Assembly: GCA_010093485.1 (NCBI GenBank)
Contig: MU001505.1
Location: forward strand, 709,375 to 773,374
Length of the DNA: 64,000 nucleotides
Source of the DNA: Karstenula rhodostoma CBS 690.94
Lineage: Eukaryota; Ascomycota; Dothideomycetes; Pleosporales; Didymosphaeriaceae
Direction: 5' to 3'
A model generated the notes under the pieces. That model was not told the origin of the DNA and searched no databases. It worked only from the letters and a program-made list of their open reading frames with translations. Of this stretch, positions 33,039 to 43,868 are shown piece after piece. Both the position numbers and the translations under genes were made by a program. Position 1 is the first letter of the stretch. Each line of letters starts with the position of its first letter.

Positions 33039-34388
33039 CTACGGCGCAGCACCCTCCTTCTCCTTCTCCTTCTCCTTTTCCTCCTCCAAGCCCTGCTCGT
33101 CCAGCACCCAAACCCTAACTTCGCCATCGTCCCCCGTACTCAAAACTACCTCCTCACCGTCCCTCTTCCCCTTATCCGCCCGCTCCGCCCAAACAACATG
33201 GTTGATTTCAAACACATCGTGCGCGGAGAACAATTCCGCAACAACAACCCACTCCGTAAGCGGCGCATCAGCATCCGGGCCCGCCGGGGTGCCATCAGAC
33301 TCGGTTTGCGCTGAGGAGGACGCCTTCCATCGCTCTTTGTAGACTATGATCTTCCCGTCGCTGCCAGCAGACACAATCATGCCGGTCCGCCGTGACCACG
33401 ACACGGAGTACACCGGGCGTTCATGTGCTTGGGGGAGTACGGCTTCTTCGTACCAGTCCTCATCGACGGCGGCGCTGCGGATGATACTCGGCATCCCGTC
33501 CTTCGCACCATGCCCTCCTTCCCTCGCTTTCCGCCTCCATATCCGGATGGAGATGTCGTCAGAGCACGTGGCCAACCGCGGGCCCGATTTATCTAGCTCT
33601 TCGATGTGTCTTTCTTGCTCCTCGGACAGCGCGTCTCTCTGCCCGCGGAAATCGCTCTTGGCCATGCCACTCCCCTCAAACTCCGCCCACCACACCGTCT
33701 TCTTATGCCCCGTGATGCACGACACTTGCACCCAGTCGTCCGCATCCTCCCGATACAGCCGCACAGTATCGTCGTAGCTCGCGCTCACAAGCAGATCCTC
33801 CTCGGGATGCCACGCCACGCATTTGACATCCCCATCATGCTCCTGCAGCACAGCCACAGTCTCGAAGTTATCTTCCTCGAGCTCCTCCCATATCCATACG
33901 CTCTTGTCTCTGCTGCACGTAGCAAGATACTGGCCGCTTGGGCTCCAGCTTAGACTCTTGATCTCGCTCTCGTGCCCGTCGAGGATGCACGCGAACTGGT
34001 ACTCGTCGTCGTCGTCCTCGTCATCATCATCCACGCCGGTGCTCGACGTAATTTCCCGCTCCAGCCGGTGCTGTGCCCGCCGCCAAATTCCCGCAGACGC
34101 ATCGAACGAGCCTGTCGCAAGCACGTCCTGCCCCCGTACGTGCGGCTTCCAGGAGACGCTGCGCACGCTACGCTTGTGCCCGCCCGTGATGCTGTGCAGG
34201 AGCGTGAACGAGGTGAGACTGTAGACGCGCACGCTGCGGTCGGAACAGGCGGTCGCGACGATGGGCGAGGAGGGGTGCGGCGCCGTTTGCCAGGTGCGCG
34301 AATTGGAGGGCGGCGTCAGCGTGGCAAGCGCGCGGAGCGTGTGTGTGGGTGCATGTCTCGGAGCAGACGCGGGAGGTGGGGAGGCCAT
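33039..34388 (-). CDS. cia1: Cytosolic Fe-S assembly WD40 protein CIA1
   Basis: Single exon, 449 aa, a seven-bladed WD40 propeller. Clear repeats include IVATACSDRSVRVYSL, SVRSVSWKP...LATGSFDASAGIWRR, EIKSLSWSPSGQYLATCSRDKSVWIWEE, DVKCVAWHPEEDLLVSASYDDTVRLYRE and PVYSVSWSRRTGMIVSAGSDGKIIVYKE. The order and the HKRSVRSVSWKP segment identify CIA1/CIAO1, the scaffold of the CIA targeting complex that delivers 4Fe-4S clusters to cytosolic and nuclear apoproteins. Compared with yeast Cia1 (about 330 aa) it is longer, with an acidic DDDDE insert between blades (about 34,000-34,030), an inserted loop before the fifth blade and a Glu/Lys-repeat tail from a CTTCTC-type microsatellite near 33,056-33,078. 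Confidence 0.93.
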   Translation of the reverse strand: MASPPPASAPRHAPTHTLRALATLTPPSNSRTWQTAPHPSSPIVATACSDRSVRVYSLTSFTLLHSITGGHKRSVRSVSWKPHVRGQDVLATGSFDASAGIWRRAQHRLEREITSSTGVDDDDEDDDDEYQFACILDGHESEIKSLSWSPSGQYLATCSRDKSVWIWEELEEDNFETVAVLQEHDGDVKCVAWHPEEDLLVSASYDDTVRLYREDADDWVQVSCITGHKKTVWWAEFEGSGMAKSDFRGQRDALSEEQERHIEELDKSGPRLATCSDDISIRIWRRKAREGGHGAKDGMPSIIRSAAVDEDWYEEAVLPQAHERPVYSVSWSRRTGMIVSAGSDGKIIVYKERWKASSSAQTESDGTPAGPDADAPLTEWVVVAELFSAHDVFEINHVVWAERADKGKRDGEEVVLSTGDDGEVRVWVLDEQGLEEEKEKEKEKEGAAP

Positions 34389-34611
34389 TGGGCGCTGAGG
34401 CTTGCGCAGAGGGGCGTCGTTAGGTCGTAGGCGAGCGCAGTAAAAGGGCGAGAGGAGGCCTCATATGTGGGCGGTGGATATAAGGCGTGCTTCTGCAAGC
34501 GTGTGGCAGAATTGGGAGCTGCTCGTACCGGAGGGTTGACGCTGTCGGTTGTACGTGGGGCAGCGAACGAAAGTTCGCGTTTGACGTCGGCCTCGCTAGG
34601 CTTGCTGCCCC

Positions 34612-37138
34612 TCAGCACATCAATCGCCCTCTTGATTGACAGGTTATATTGTACATCGGCTTGCGATAACCCATCTCAATATTGTACATGATGCGTAAAG
34701 ACAAGCCCCCATTCTCCTGTGATTCATACTGGTTGCTTGGGTGGTTTATTGCGGTATCTGAGATATAAACCAGGCCTTTCTCTGAACTATTGTCGGTAGG
34801 AACAGTGTCATCGGACATAGACCTGCCCTTGGACTGAAAGATACCGGTCCACTTTGCACCAGCCTTCGATCCTGGCATCGTTGGCTCGCCCGTCAAGGCA
34901 GAAAGTGAGCCGAAGTCCTCGTGGTTTTGCTGCGCCAATATGGTATGGTCTGCACAGCCAGGATACCTCCTCAGAACCGTCTTGAAGAATGAAAGCGGGA
35001 TGTACTGGAGCTTCTCGCTCTGCAGAGATCGGCTATACACTTCTTTGATCCCGCAGAAGACAAACAGTGTAGCTGCAAGTTCCTCATTGTGTCCGCGAAC
35101 GCCATGCGCGATGTCAAGTTGGTGGGACGAAAAGGTAGCGTGGCGAAGTGCCGGCTCGGGGACTTGCTCGACCAGTTCTTGGATGTGATTACGGAACTTT
35201 TCCATGAAGATCTTGTCTTCGGTGATTGATCCTGAGAGAACTGATACGAGCCAGACATTCGTCTAGAGTAAGCCCGTTGAAGGTCGACAACAATCTTAAT
35301 TGCCTTAGGTTTGGATCATCCGACATGAATTTCACCATTGGAAGTCTGTTGGGAGACATCTTCGACACAATTACATCGATTCCTTTCATGAAAGGCGATA
35401 GTTGCAGCAGGAAAGACGCAAGGTAGGTTCCAGATTGAGGAATGGTCACCCGTTTCTCGCAGTAAGTCTGCAAGCGTTCGATAAGTCCGTTGAGATCGTG
35501 GCGCGAGATCTGCATGCTGCGAGCGAGATGGTCCCCGATCTTATTGGTGCTAGCGAAACGATAACCAATGTTCTGGAGGCGATCGGCTTTTTCCTTTTCA
35601 ACCTTGCGCGTTAGGACAAGAAGCTGTCCTCGGCCGAATATGACGGCGTTCTGACCAGTTTCTACATCTTTCTGCGGCGCAACGATATCGCTCGTAATGA
35701 TCGGCCTTCCTCGACTGTCCTTGAATATAGTTCTTGAGAGTAAAGTACTAGTGGTGATAACATCCTCGTAGAGCTGGCCAAGGTCTTGTAGTCTGGTCTC
35801 TATGCTTCTTGCGATATCCTGGGTTGTGACGCAAAACATTTGGCGGAAGATAGCAGAGTAGGTAGAGTCACCTTCTTCAGTCCCCATAGAGTCTCGGCTA
35901 CGGCTGGCTAAAGGTGTGTTGACCTGCAAGTAGCCGGTCTGTTGGAGATGGTCGCGCATCGCAGGGATGAGGTCCACGATACCTCCCCAGTGTCGAGACA
36001 CCCGGAAGAGCCACTGGAATACAGGGTGTCGCATATTGAACTCCTCGTCGAACGTCTGAGACTTGTCAGTGTAATGTTCTATTCGCAATAGCAAATGAAT
36101 GCCTACCCTTCGGTGAAATTGCCTGGTAATAGTCTTGCATGGTAACAAACCTCCTGGCGTAACGAGAAGTCTTCCTACTGTATCGAAAGTGGCGACCGCA
36201 AGCACAACCTGTTTCGCGCGATCTCGCTGTTCCTTTTCCTGTCGCTGTTTGATAAAGCCTATTGCGAAACATATTTCACATGCAGCCAAGCACTGGATAG
36301 TTAGCATTGTCAATCACAAGGGACCGAAGCTCCACTTACCAAGCACACGGCAATGATGACATTCGTGTTGCGCGCACTCCCAGATCCTTGGTGATATCCA
36401 CGAAGCTCATAATATGTGCCTGCTGCAGCTGTCCAGTGCATTCCGCAGACCGCGATGGCAAAGAAGCAAGGCAACAATAATTCGGCGCCAGATATCATTC
36501 ATCCAGTGCCCGCTCCAGTGAAAGAACAAGCCGAACGCGATCAGACAAGCACCAATTGCTATTGTGGCAGCTCCAACAATATACTCTGGGAGAGGCTTCA
36601 GTCGATAATTGGTTGTTCCTTGGTTGCCCAGGTAATGCATCTCTGTTACAGAGGCTCCGCACATGACGCCGCATATTAACAAGGCCGCATAACGGGTTAT
36701 GGCGTTCTTGTTAAGTTTGTAGGATCAGTCAGCGGCTAAGAGACCCAGGAAAATAACGACGATTGGTAGAATCGTTGACACAGCTGTATATGTCGCGTTG
36801 TGGTAGAGCTGAATCTCGCTTTCGTCTCCTCCGAGAACAATTGCCCGGTTACCGATAAAGTACATGCACCAGATTGCCACCAGACCGAACGAAACCGCAC
36901 ATGCACCTAGCTGTATCCTGCTGCGGGGTCAGTTCGATGCCAGAGCTGCGTGCCTACGTTATACGGACTGCACTCACCAGTTGCGCCATCCTGATCCATA
37001 ACCCCATCGATGAAGAAGTTCAAATGGCGTGAACGATCCGATCAAGCTAACAATATATGAGATGAAGATCAGATAAGGTATGTAGTGTATTTTGGGTTTG
37101 GTCCCAATCGGATACTGCACTTCAACCGTTGAGAGCAT
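34612..37138 (-). pseudogene. Decayed MHYT-domain membrane sensor gene
   Basis: Reading from the ATG at 37138 one can follow a fungal MHYT-domain protein: TM helix YIPYLIFISYIVSLIGSF, then after a 60-nt intron (36977-36918) the first motif region AIWCMYFIGNRAI, then EMHYLGNQGTTNYRL and CGMHWTAAAGTYYEL, followed by the cytosolic domain RAKQVVLAVATFDTVGRLLV...HPVFQWLFRVSRHWGG. Three lesions break it: an in-frame TGA at 36727-36725 after ILPIVVIFLGLLAAD, a frameshift near 36,450-36,480 just before the third MHYT motif, and another near 35,228-35,255 after LDECLARISS. No plausible intron removes them. The first motif also has Tyr where MHYT needs His. The remaining 3' part still reads EKLQYIPLSFFKTVLRRYPG, as in intact homologues. 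Splice sites at 36,340 and 36,100 remain intact. Assembly error is the alternative. Confidence 0.8.
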
Positions 37139-39560
37139 GCTTTCGAGGCGATTTCAATCAAGTTCTTCGGCCATGGTTAGCAAGCATGACACCGTGGTAG
37201 TCTTCCGAACACAAACATGTAGATAACCCAGAGAACCGTCTCTCGTAGAATATACGAGCTCGCTTCCGAAATCACGCTGTGCTCCGAGTGGACTTGTAGT
37301 GTCGTACCGAAACGATATTAAGCGTGTTGGTCAAGCAAATCCCATATTTAGCCAGGGCACAACTGTAATTGACAGATACGGTGCACCGCAGACTTCCTGA
37401 AGTCGAAAGGGGATGAGTGATGTTGGGCGTCGAGAAGACCTTTCCGAAGGCGCGAGGGATGCGTTAAGGTGCGCAAGCCTCTGTCGTCACAAGTCTGGTA
37501 CTTGGCAGCGATATGCGAACGGTGCAGGTTGGGCACCGCTTTCTTGTGTAAGCGGGAACAGACAGGACCAAGATGTCCTTAATACAACGATTCAGTTCAT
37601 CTCTGCATGTGGCAGTTAGCCTATCACCGCCACTTCATGGCATCCACCTCCTACGCTACCCGTCCGGCACTCTAGGCCTCATGTCAGCGAGAGAGCTAGG
37701 AAAGAGGCCTAGCGAACGCCACGCCAACCTATACCTATCGACGAGGGATCTCCGCTTGGTACGCCAGGCTACAGGTAAGGTAAAATCCAGATCTAGAGCT
37801 CAGATTGGCAAGTAGAGCGTTTCGACGGAAGCCCCAGCAAAGCATACAGTGACTCAGGAGGCTCGGGAGACTGGTGCGCGCCCCTCTTTGTAGGGGGCAA
37901 TTCGCTTGTAAAAGGCTACTCGATGGCTTTGTAAACCTAGATGAGCTACATAGTCTCCCGAATCTGCTGGGTGACTGTACGAAGAAGAGCCGCCGCCTCA
38001 GGGCAGCAGCAGCTCTGCGCCATCTTGTGGCTGACCCACATCTGGATCGAGCGGCAAGCTCGCATTCCGGACATTTGCTAAAATGCTCCAGGTCACTATA
38101 ACAACCGCCCAGCCACAGTAGCTACTTAGCCAGTACAGTTGCTCAAAGTTAAGCTCTCGAGCCAACCAGATCCGTGGACGTCACCAAGGTTTTCTTACTG
38201 ACACGGAGTCACTGTGGGCGGCGAGTCTCTCATCGAGTTCTGTTTGCTCCGCCGGCAAGATGTTCATGTTGTCGTCAAACAAGTAGAGCGTTCATAAAGA
38301 GATCAGACGTGCGGTCTATGCGTGGTAATATTGCAAGCCATCAAATACCGTGCTGTCCCGAGTCGTTAGGAATGGGGAGAGATCTTCGTGCAGTTACCCT
38401 GCGGCTAATGTTTCGTAACCCAAACGCTGGTCCGGAACGACTGCTATGGAAGGCATAACTCGTGAACGTGCTCTCTCGCCACCAGAAGAACTCAGCAGCT
38501 CAGTTAGCCAATGTGCTGGACTTGAGAGCAATTGCACCAGTCTCTACTAGTCCCCGAATCTAGGCTTCCATTGCTTTCCTGTGGAGTCGACATTGCAACA
38601 CGCCCCATGAACACCTGATTGTGCGGCTTGTTGCACTGCAAATGCTGCTTGAATGATATACCTTATAAGGCAACCCGTATGGAAAGTTTAGGTTTGACAG
38701 AAAGCATGCATATGCTTCGATTAGGAGTAGTGAGAACATTGGAAACGATTGCGCCAAGACAATACTTTGCTTGCGCCGTCTCAGCTGTGAGGTCGTTCGC
38801 GTATGTGCACTTGAGTCAATCATCTTTGGCGGGTGGAGTTTGGCTTTGAAACAGCAAACTCGACGGGGCACACGAGTCAGATTAAATGCGTTCGCAAGTC
38901 ACGACCAAGCCCTGATGGATTGGCTTAGAGTCGAGCAGACAGACGCTTTCTTGCGACAACAGTGTCTCGTCGAATAGGCTGTGGTGGGGGCCGAATTGCT
39001 TGAACGACACTAACGGCACCAACGACCCGGAAATTGGCTGCACGCCACGCGGAGAAGGTCAATGATCCTCCGGGTCGCACGTTGAAGTGGGCACGGTATT
39101 GTCGTAACTCAGTAACCACGGAGGAGACCGTTCTGTCCGCTAGACGCGTTAGACACCCGTACTGTGTAGCCCGCTTAGGTGGTCTGAGCTCTGCCCGTCA
39201 AAACCCAGAGACATGTGGATTTATCGACCAACAGATCGCGATCGAAGGCTCTAGAGTGTTAGAGAGCCACCCAGACCGGCCGTAACGTGAAGTTTATGCG
39301 GTTCCTACGATAGTGTGTGTCGACGCGAACTACTCAAATTCATGTTCCAAATAGAGCAATTTTTCTGCGGAATGATTACTTGCCAGTAGAAATTCTTGCG
39401 TGACCACATCGTTGGATTGGTCGAGACGAAACAGAGCCTGTAATTCGCCTCCTTTCGATATGCATGTCCGAAGCAGTAAGCCACTTGACAGCAAAGTTTG
39501 TACATGCCCTGCTTTCTCCAATGCAACCAATCCCATCCATCTTCGGCGGTGGCGAACGAC
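37139..39560. other. Large intergenic region without a recognisable gene
   Basis: About 2.4 kb with normal base composition but only short frames on both strands. A 13-base direct repeat (caagtagagcgtt) occurs near 37,809 and 38,279. It could be an old, decayed sequence; nothing in it shows a coding or transposon signature I can name. Confidence 0.4.
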
Positions 39561-41388
39561 TCAGAAACTGAAGAGCAAATCCTCATCGTCTGTGCGTGGA
39601 GTGATAAATTCGTTCACCCACTGAACATGCGCATTGCTATTCTCGCAAGTAATTCGAATATTGTTCAGTAAACTTCGGTTGACTGGCCCATCACACCCAA
39701 GATGTACTTCCTTTTCTCTCGTTTCCCCGGCGTTCAAGGTTTGACCGATGGACAAGGTAGAAACCGTATCGATTGATTTAGACATTGAACAGACACTGTT
39801 TCCGTTTCGAGATTTTGCCGTACTGGGTTCTATGACGCTGATGACGAGATCATGATTCGATCGACCCTGTGTAGACGGTTGCATGGTATTGGGCAGATCG
39901 TTGCTTATCTGACTGTACACTCTTTCGTCATTCTTGTGGTGAAATCTTGTGGTGAGGTCTCTGTATTCCTCCAAGATCTCTTCGGCTGTCTCGGCTATAT
40001 TGTCGTGAAATCCGGGGTTGCACAGGGTCTTGATAGAGCTAATCGCGGGTTTCGACGATTGAGTTCTCTGGACGTGGCACCATAACCGGTCAGCGATATT
40101 CGATGCCACATCATCGACTAGATTACAACCGCTCAAGCCTTGTTCCTGGTTTTCTTTGACAGGCAGTTTTTTAAGTTCTGCGATTTTGCCTTTCAGGGTC
40201 GCAGATCTTGCTGATAAACTTAGACGATCGAGTGAGCGAGTAAGAGTTGGACTAGTATACATCACATGTGCGCATGCCTGCATTGGGTCAGCTACCAACT
40301 TTTGCGTGTAAGTCTCACCCAAAGCCGGATCCGACCTACAGTTGTATAGCCGACACGCCACAAAGCTGGAGCGACGTTCCCCAAACCATGAATGAATGTA
40401 TTGGCCTTGACCTTGAGGTTTGTCAAGGATCCCCTCAAGTTGAGGCATATCGAAAAACGTAGACCGGCATCAGCCAGAGCTGCCATGCGTGCTGACTCAG
40501 ACAACATGTCGTCAATGACTTTAATGGCAACAAGCTCTGAGCTAGTCTCAGGCGCCTTCCTTTTGTCACCATTTGGGGAGCCAAGGTTCAAGTCAAAGTT
40601 TGGACTGCTCTGTGTCTTGCATAAGCGCGCTTGAACATGGGTATTTTCAACTTGATCCATAACCTTGCTCTGACATGCAGATTTTACCAGTGGATCTGAT
40701 CTGCATGAGGGTGCTGACTCTGGGATCGTATCTGTAAAGAAGGCTTTCACATCGCCCGGCTCAGATGCTGACTTTGTCGTTTCCCGCTTTGGACGCTTTC
40801 GTGCTGTTGCACGGTTCTTGGTCTCGCAAATCGCCATGACTAACTCAATTGAATTCATATTCAACACCGGTATTGTATCTGGAGGCCGGATTTCTGTGCC
40901 GAGTGAGTTCTCAATACCACCTTCGGCGTCTGTGGGTGACTGTGCATCTTCACGCCAGCGGTCAATGTTGACGTGCAGTTTTCCGTACGTCGGCTCATAG
41001 TTGAGAGGCAATGACAAGCAAAGGCCGAGTTGCTTCCACGCCTAACTTGTCAGTGGGTGAGCAGCTGCAAACCATCGTCACTCACTGGAGCATTGACGAT
41101 GCAGTCCCCGAGCTGCCTAAGGTCATAGCTGTCCAGGGGTCTGCCAAGCTTTGTGCAGTTGAAACACATGTGCATGTCATTGCCACGTTTGACCCATACA
41201 TTGCCTGATGATAAATAGTCCAGAAGTGTGTCGGCCGCGAGGCTTTGAAGGGCGATGCTGCTGTTCTGTGCTGCAGGGTTATTTGTGTCTGGTGAGAGAG
41301 TGATCAATGTGGTGAGCCACAGCTCGACGTTGACAGTGTGCATTGCAATCACTGCGCGTCCTAACTCGACAGTCCGTGCCGTGTTCAT
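39561..41388 (-). CDS. Hypothetical protein, 574 aa
   Basis: Three exons (41388-41086, 41041-40465, 40405-39561) with introns of 44 nt (GTGAGT...GTTAG) and 59 nt (weak GTCTAC donor) keep phase and give 574 aa. The first exon has a helical hydrophobic stretch (NVELWLTTLITLSP) and MHMCFNCTKLG; the junction reads DCIVNAP-AWKQLGLCLSLPLNYEPTYG. The middle is basic (ATARKRPKRETTK), nuclear-localisation-like, and the last third is Ser-rich, ending in an acidic-aromatic tail DDEDLLFSF. I do not recognise a family. The tail resembles short protein-interaction motifs, and the whole could be a nuclear protein. The middle junction is the least certain part; if wrong, the gene would be interrupted there. 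Confidence 0.6.
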
Positions 41389-41536
41389 ATTGCCGCGAGG
41401 ATGTCAGATCCAGCTACCTACATGGGCAGTGAAGAGGCGTTCGGGTGGGGGGAAGGCCAAGCCAAGGCCCGAACAGACGGCAAGTGCACCCGACGTCATG
41501 CGCGCACCTGCTCCACAGCCCCTCCAACCCAGCATC
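41389..41536. promoter_or_regulatory. Compact divergent promoter, 148 bp
   Basis: Only 148 bases lie between the start codons of the unknown 574-aa gene (-) and the thioesterase gene (+), so the two must share a bidirectional promoter unless the thioesterase uses an upstream start. The plus-strand frame stays open upstream through this interval and into the other gene, with an alternative ATG at 41498. Confidence 0.55.
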
Positions 41537-43015
41537 ATGGCTCACTTGTCCAGGACAACACTGCGCCGCGTGAGCAGGGCCGCCGAGTGCAATTGTGCGC
41601 GTCCGTTCCTGGCGCGATGCTCCCCAGTGCCAGCAACGAATCGCGCCTTCCGCACGACCTCTCCTAGCCGGACCGATGGCGTCTTCCGTGAGCTCACGGC
41701 GCAGCGTCTACAGACGCCATGGGTTGAGGCATTGCGGAAACAACAAGAGGAAAGCAAGAGCGGCGCCGAGAAGCCCGCCACGCCATCGGTCCCCAGAGAA
41801 CGCGAATTGACCCCGAAGCATATGGGCGACAGCTATCACAAAGTTGTGCTTCCGCTTGCGCAGGATCCATGGCTGCTCGACACGTACCTTAATTCCTCTG
41901 GACACATACGGCTAGGGACAATATTCATGGACCTTGATGCGCTTTCCGGAGTAATCGCGTACAAGCACACCGGCGACGACGTAACCACCGTGACCGCGAG
42001 CTGCGATCGCATCGTCATCAATCACCCCCTGACCGAGATCTGCGATCTGGAACTGTCTGGGAAGGTCACATATGCCACTGGCAGGAGCAGCATGGAGATT
42101 ACCATGCAGGTCGCGAAAGCGCCGCAAGAGGGCCAGCCCATCAAGAACGAAGACGTTCTCATTCACTGTACTATGACGATGGTAGCCCTGGATCCTGCCA
42201 CCAAGAAGTATAGTTCTCCTTGACGCGTTTCCTACTGAGCATGGCACTGACACAGCCCCAGACCGGTCAACGTAAACCCGCTTGTTGTCTCCTCGCCTAA
42301 AGAGAAGCGTCTCTACGACCTCGGCGAACGCAACTCAAAGGTCCGAAAACAACGCAAAGAGACAGCCCTCACAAAACACACGCCCAACGACCTCGAATCC
42401 GACCTCATACACGCCTTCTGGCAGAAGCAGCTACAGTATCACGACCCCTATGACGAGCTCCGCAAGCCCGACAACGCGCACTTCATGGACACCACCATCC
42501 TCCGCAACGCCACCATCATGCAGCCCCAGAACAGAAACAGGCATCAATTCATGATCTTCGGTGGCTTCCTGCTGAAGCAGACATTCGAATTGGCTTTCAC
42601 AACCGCTGCTGCGTTCGCGCACGCGCGCCCCACATTCGTCTCACTCGACCCGTCGACCTTCCAGAACCCTGTGCCCGTCGGCTCGATTCTATACATGACC
42701 GCGACGGTCGTATACACGGATCCGCCGCTCATCGGAGCCCCAGATGAGCAGTTCGATGCTGAAAGCGAATACACGAGGGTGCAGGTGCGCGTGGACAGTA
42801 AAGTGCGTGACGTCGAGCACGGCCATTCCAAACCCACGGGAACGTTCAATTACACGTTCACCGTGAAGAAGAACATCCGCGTAGTGCCGAGGACTTATCA
42901 GGAGTTCATGCTGTACCTCGACGCGAGGAGGAGAGCGGAGCAGGTGAAGGAGACGTTGCAGCATGAGAGCGTGGGCTTAAGCGCGCAGAAGGCGGAGCAA
43001 AGTGTTACCGAGTAG
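41537..43015 (+). CDS. Mitochondrial acyl-CoA thioesterase (ACOT9-like)
   Basis: Two exons, 41537-42207 and 42262-43015, joined by a 54-nt intron at phase 2 (TK-K-PVNVNPL), giving 474 aa. The N-terminus MAHLSRTTLRRVSRAAECN is Arg/Ser-rich with no acids, as in a mitochondrial presequence. Two hotdog folds follow. The first has GHIRLGTIFMDLDALSGVIAYKH and later VTTVTASCDRIVINHPL. The second has MDTTILRNATIMQPQNRNRHQFMIFGGFLLKQTFELAFTTAAAF. This double-hotdog layout is that of ACOT9/10, which hydrolyse acyl-CoAs in mitochondria. Start choice: 41537 is favoured because the presequence begins there; an ATG at 41498 would add 13 residues. Confidence 0.9.
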
Positions 43016-43590
43016 AGCGGCTTTTCGGGGCCCTGTAGTTCTTGTACATTGCACTGGAGTTGTATAGCATGAGGGAAGGCGTGCTCGGATGCGCGCAACA
43101 CAATCTTGTAAAGTATTGTAGACCGAGTTGACCCAGGCAACTTTGGCACGAAGAAGAACTCAATGATAAATTCGTACTGTATCCATCAAAACAGAAACCT
43201 CTGTCGCGCATATGCACCGCGCTCTATGGTATATTACCCAAATCCAAATCCACGCAACGCCTGTACTCTGACCAACCCAGAGAAACCGCGACGCTAAACA
43301 CAAGCGCCCAAAATGCTCGCTCAACGCGCGAGAACTCAAGAAAAGAACAGAAACGGCAGAAATGGTATGGTATCCCACGCAAACGCCCAACCGCAACATG
43401 CAAGCAAGCGCATCCCGCGACCCCGGTTCGCTACTCGCGGGTGCATATCCAGCCGTGCCGCCCGCGCACCCTGCATCCCCTTGTGAAAGGCGGTGAGCGT
43501 AGCGGTGTGTGTGCACACCCCAAAACCCTCTCAGGTCGACATACAACGCATCAGGGTCCGACTCCCGTCCGCGCAACACTCACGCCCAGC
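43016..43590. other. Intergenic between convergent genes
   Basis: Shared 3' flank of the thioesterase gene and the 74-aa gene. The frames seen here are short and overlapping on opposite strands; none is supported. Confidence 0.45.
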
Positions 43591-43868
43591 TTATATCTCG
43601 TCGAGCTCAAACTCCAGCGCCACGTCCTCGCTGCACTCGTGGCAGTAGTAGTTTGAGAAGCCGCCGCATGCGACCGTCATGTGCTTGCACATGTCTATGC
43701 TCCACGCGTCGTACGAGTAGCCCGATAGGAGCCGGTTGTGGCAGATTTCGATGCTGTTGGCCCTGGGTGGGGGTTAGTGGATGGGGTTGGCAAGGGAGGG
43801 GAGGGTCGAGTGTACCAGATGTAGTAGTCGTGGTTGCAGTAGTACCATGAGTAGGTGTAGGAGCACAT
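43591..43868 (-). CDS. Small Cys/Tyr-rich protein, 74 aa, two exons
   Basis: Exon 43868-43816 encodes MCSYTYSWYYCNHDYYI and ends in a split Trp codon; a 53-nt intron (GTACAC...CCCAG) is removed; exon 43762-43591 continues ANSIEICHNRLLSGYSYD and ends in an acidic EFELDEI tail. The total is 74 aa with seven cysteines (residues 2, 11, 25, 43, 50, 58, 61) and several histidines, including YYCHEC. No signal peptide, so probably cytosolic; the Cys/His spacing (C-x13-C, C-x6-C, C-x7-C-x2-C) suggests metal binding by inference. Because each exon is too short for usual ORF thresholds, such a gene is easily missed. The donor GTACAC is not optimal, but the junction keeps phase and the amino-acid pattern is non-random. 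Confidence 0.65.

Noticed and set aside
34450..34611. Open frames just upstream of CIA1 as a separate gene
   Set aside because: Short, overlapping on both strands, with a stop-free stretch explained by the GC-rich CIA1 leader.
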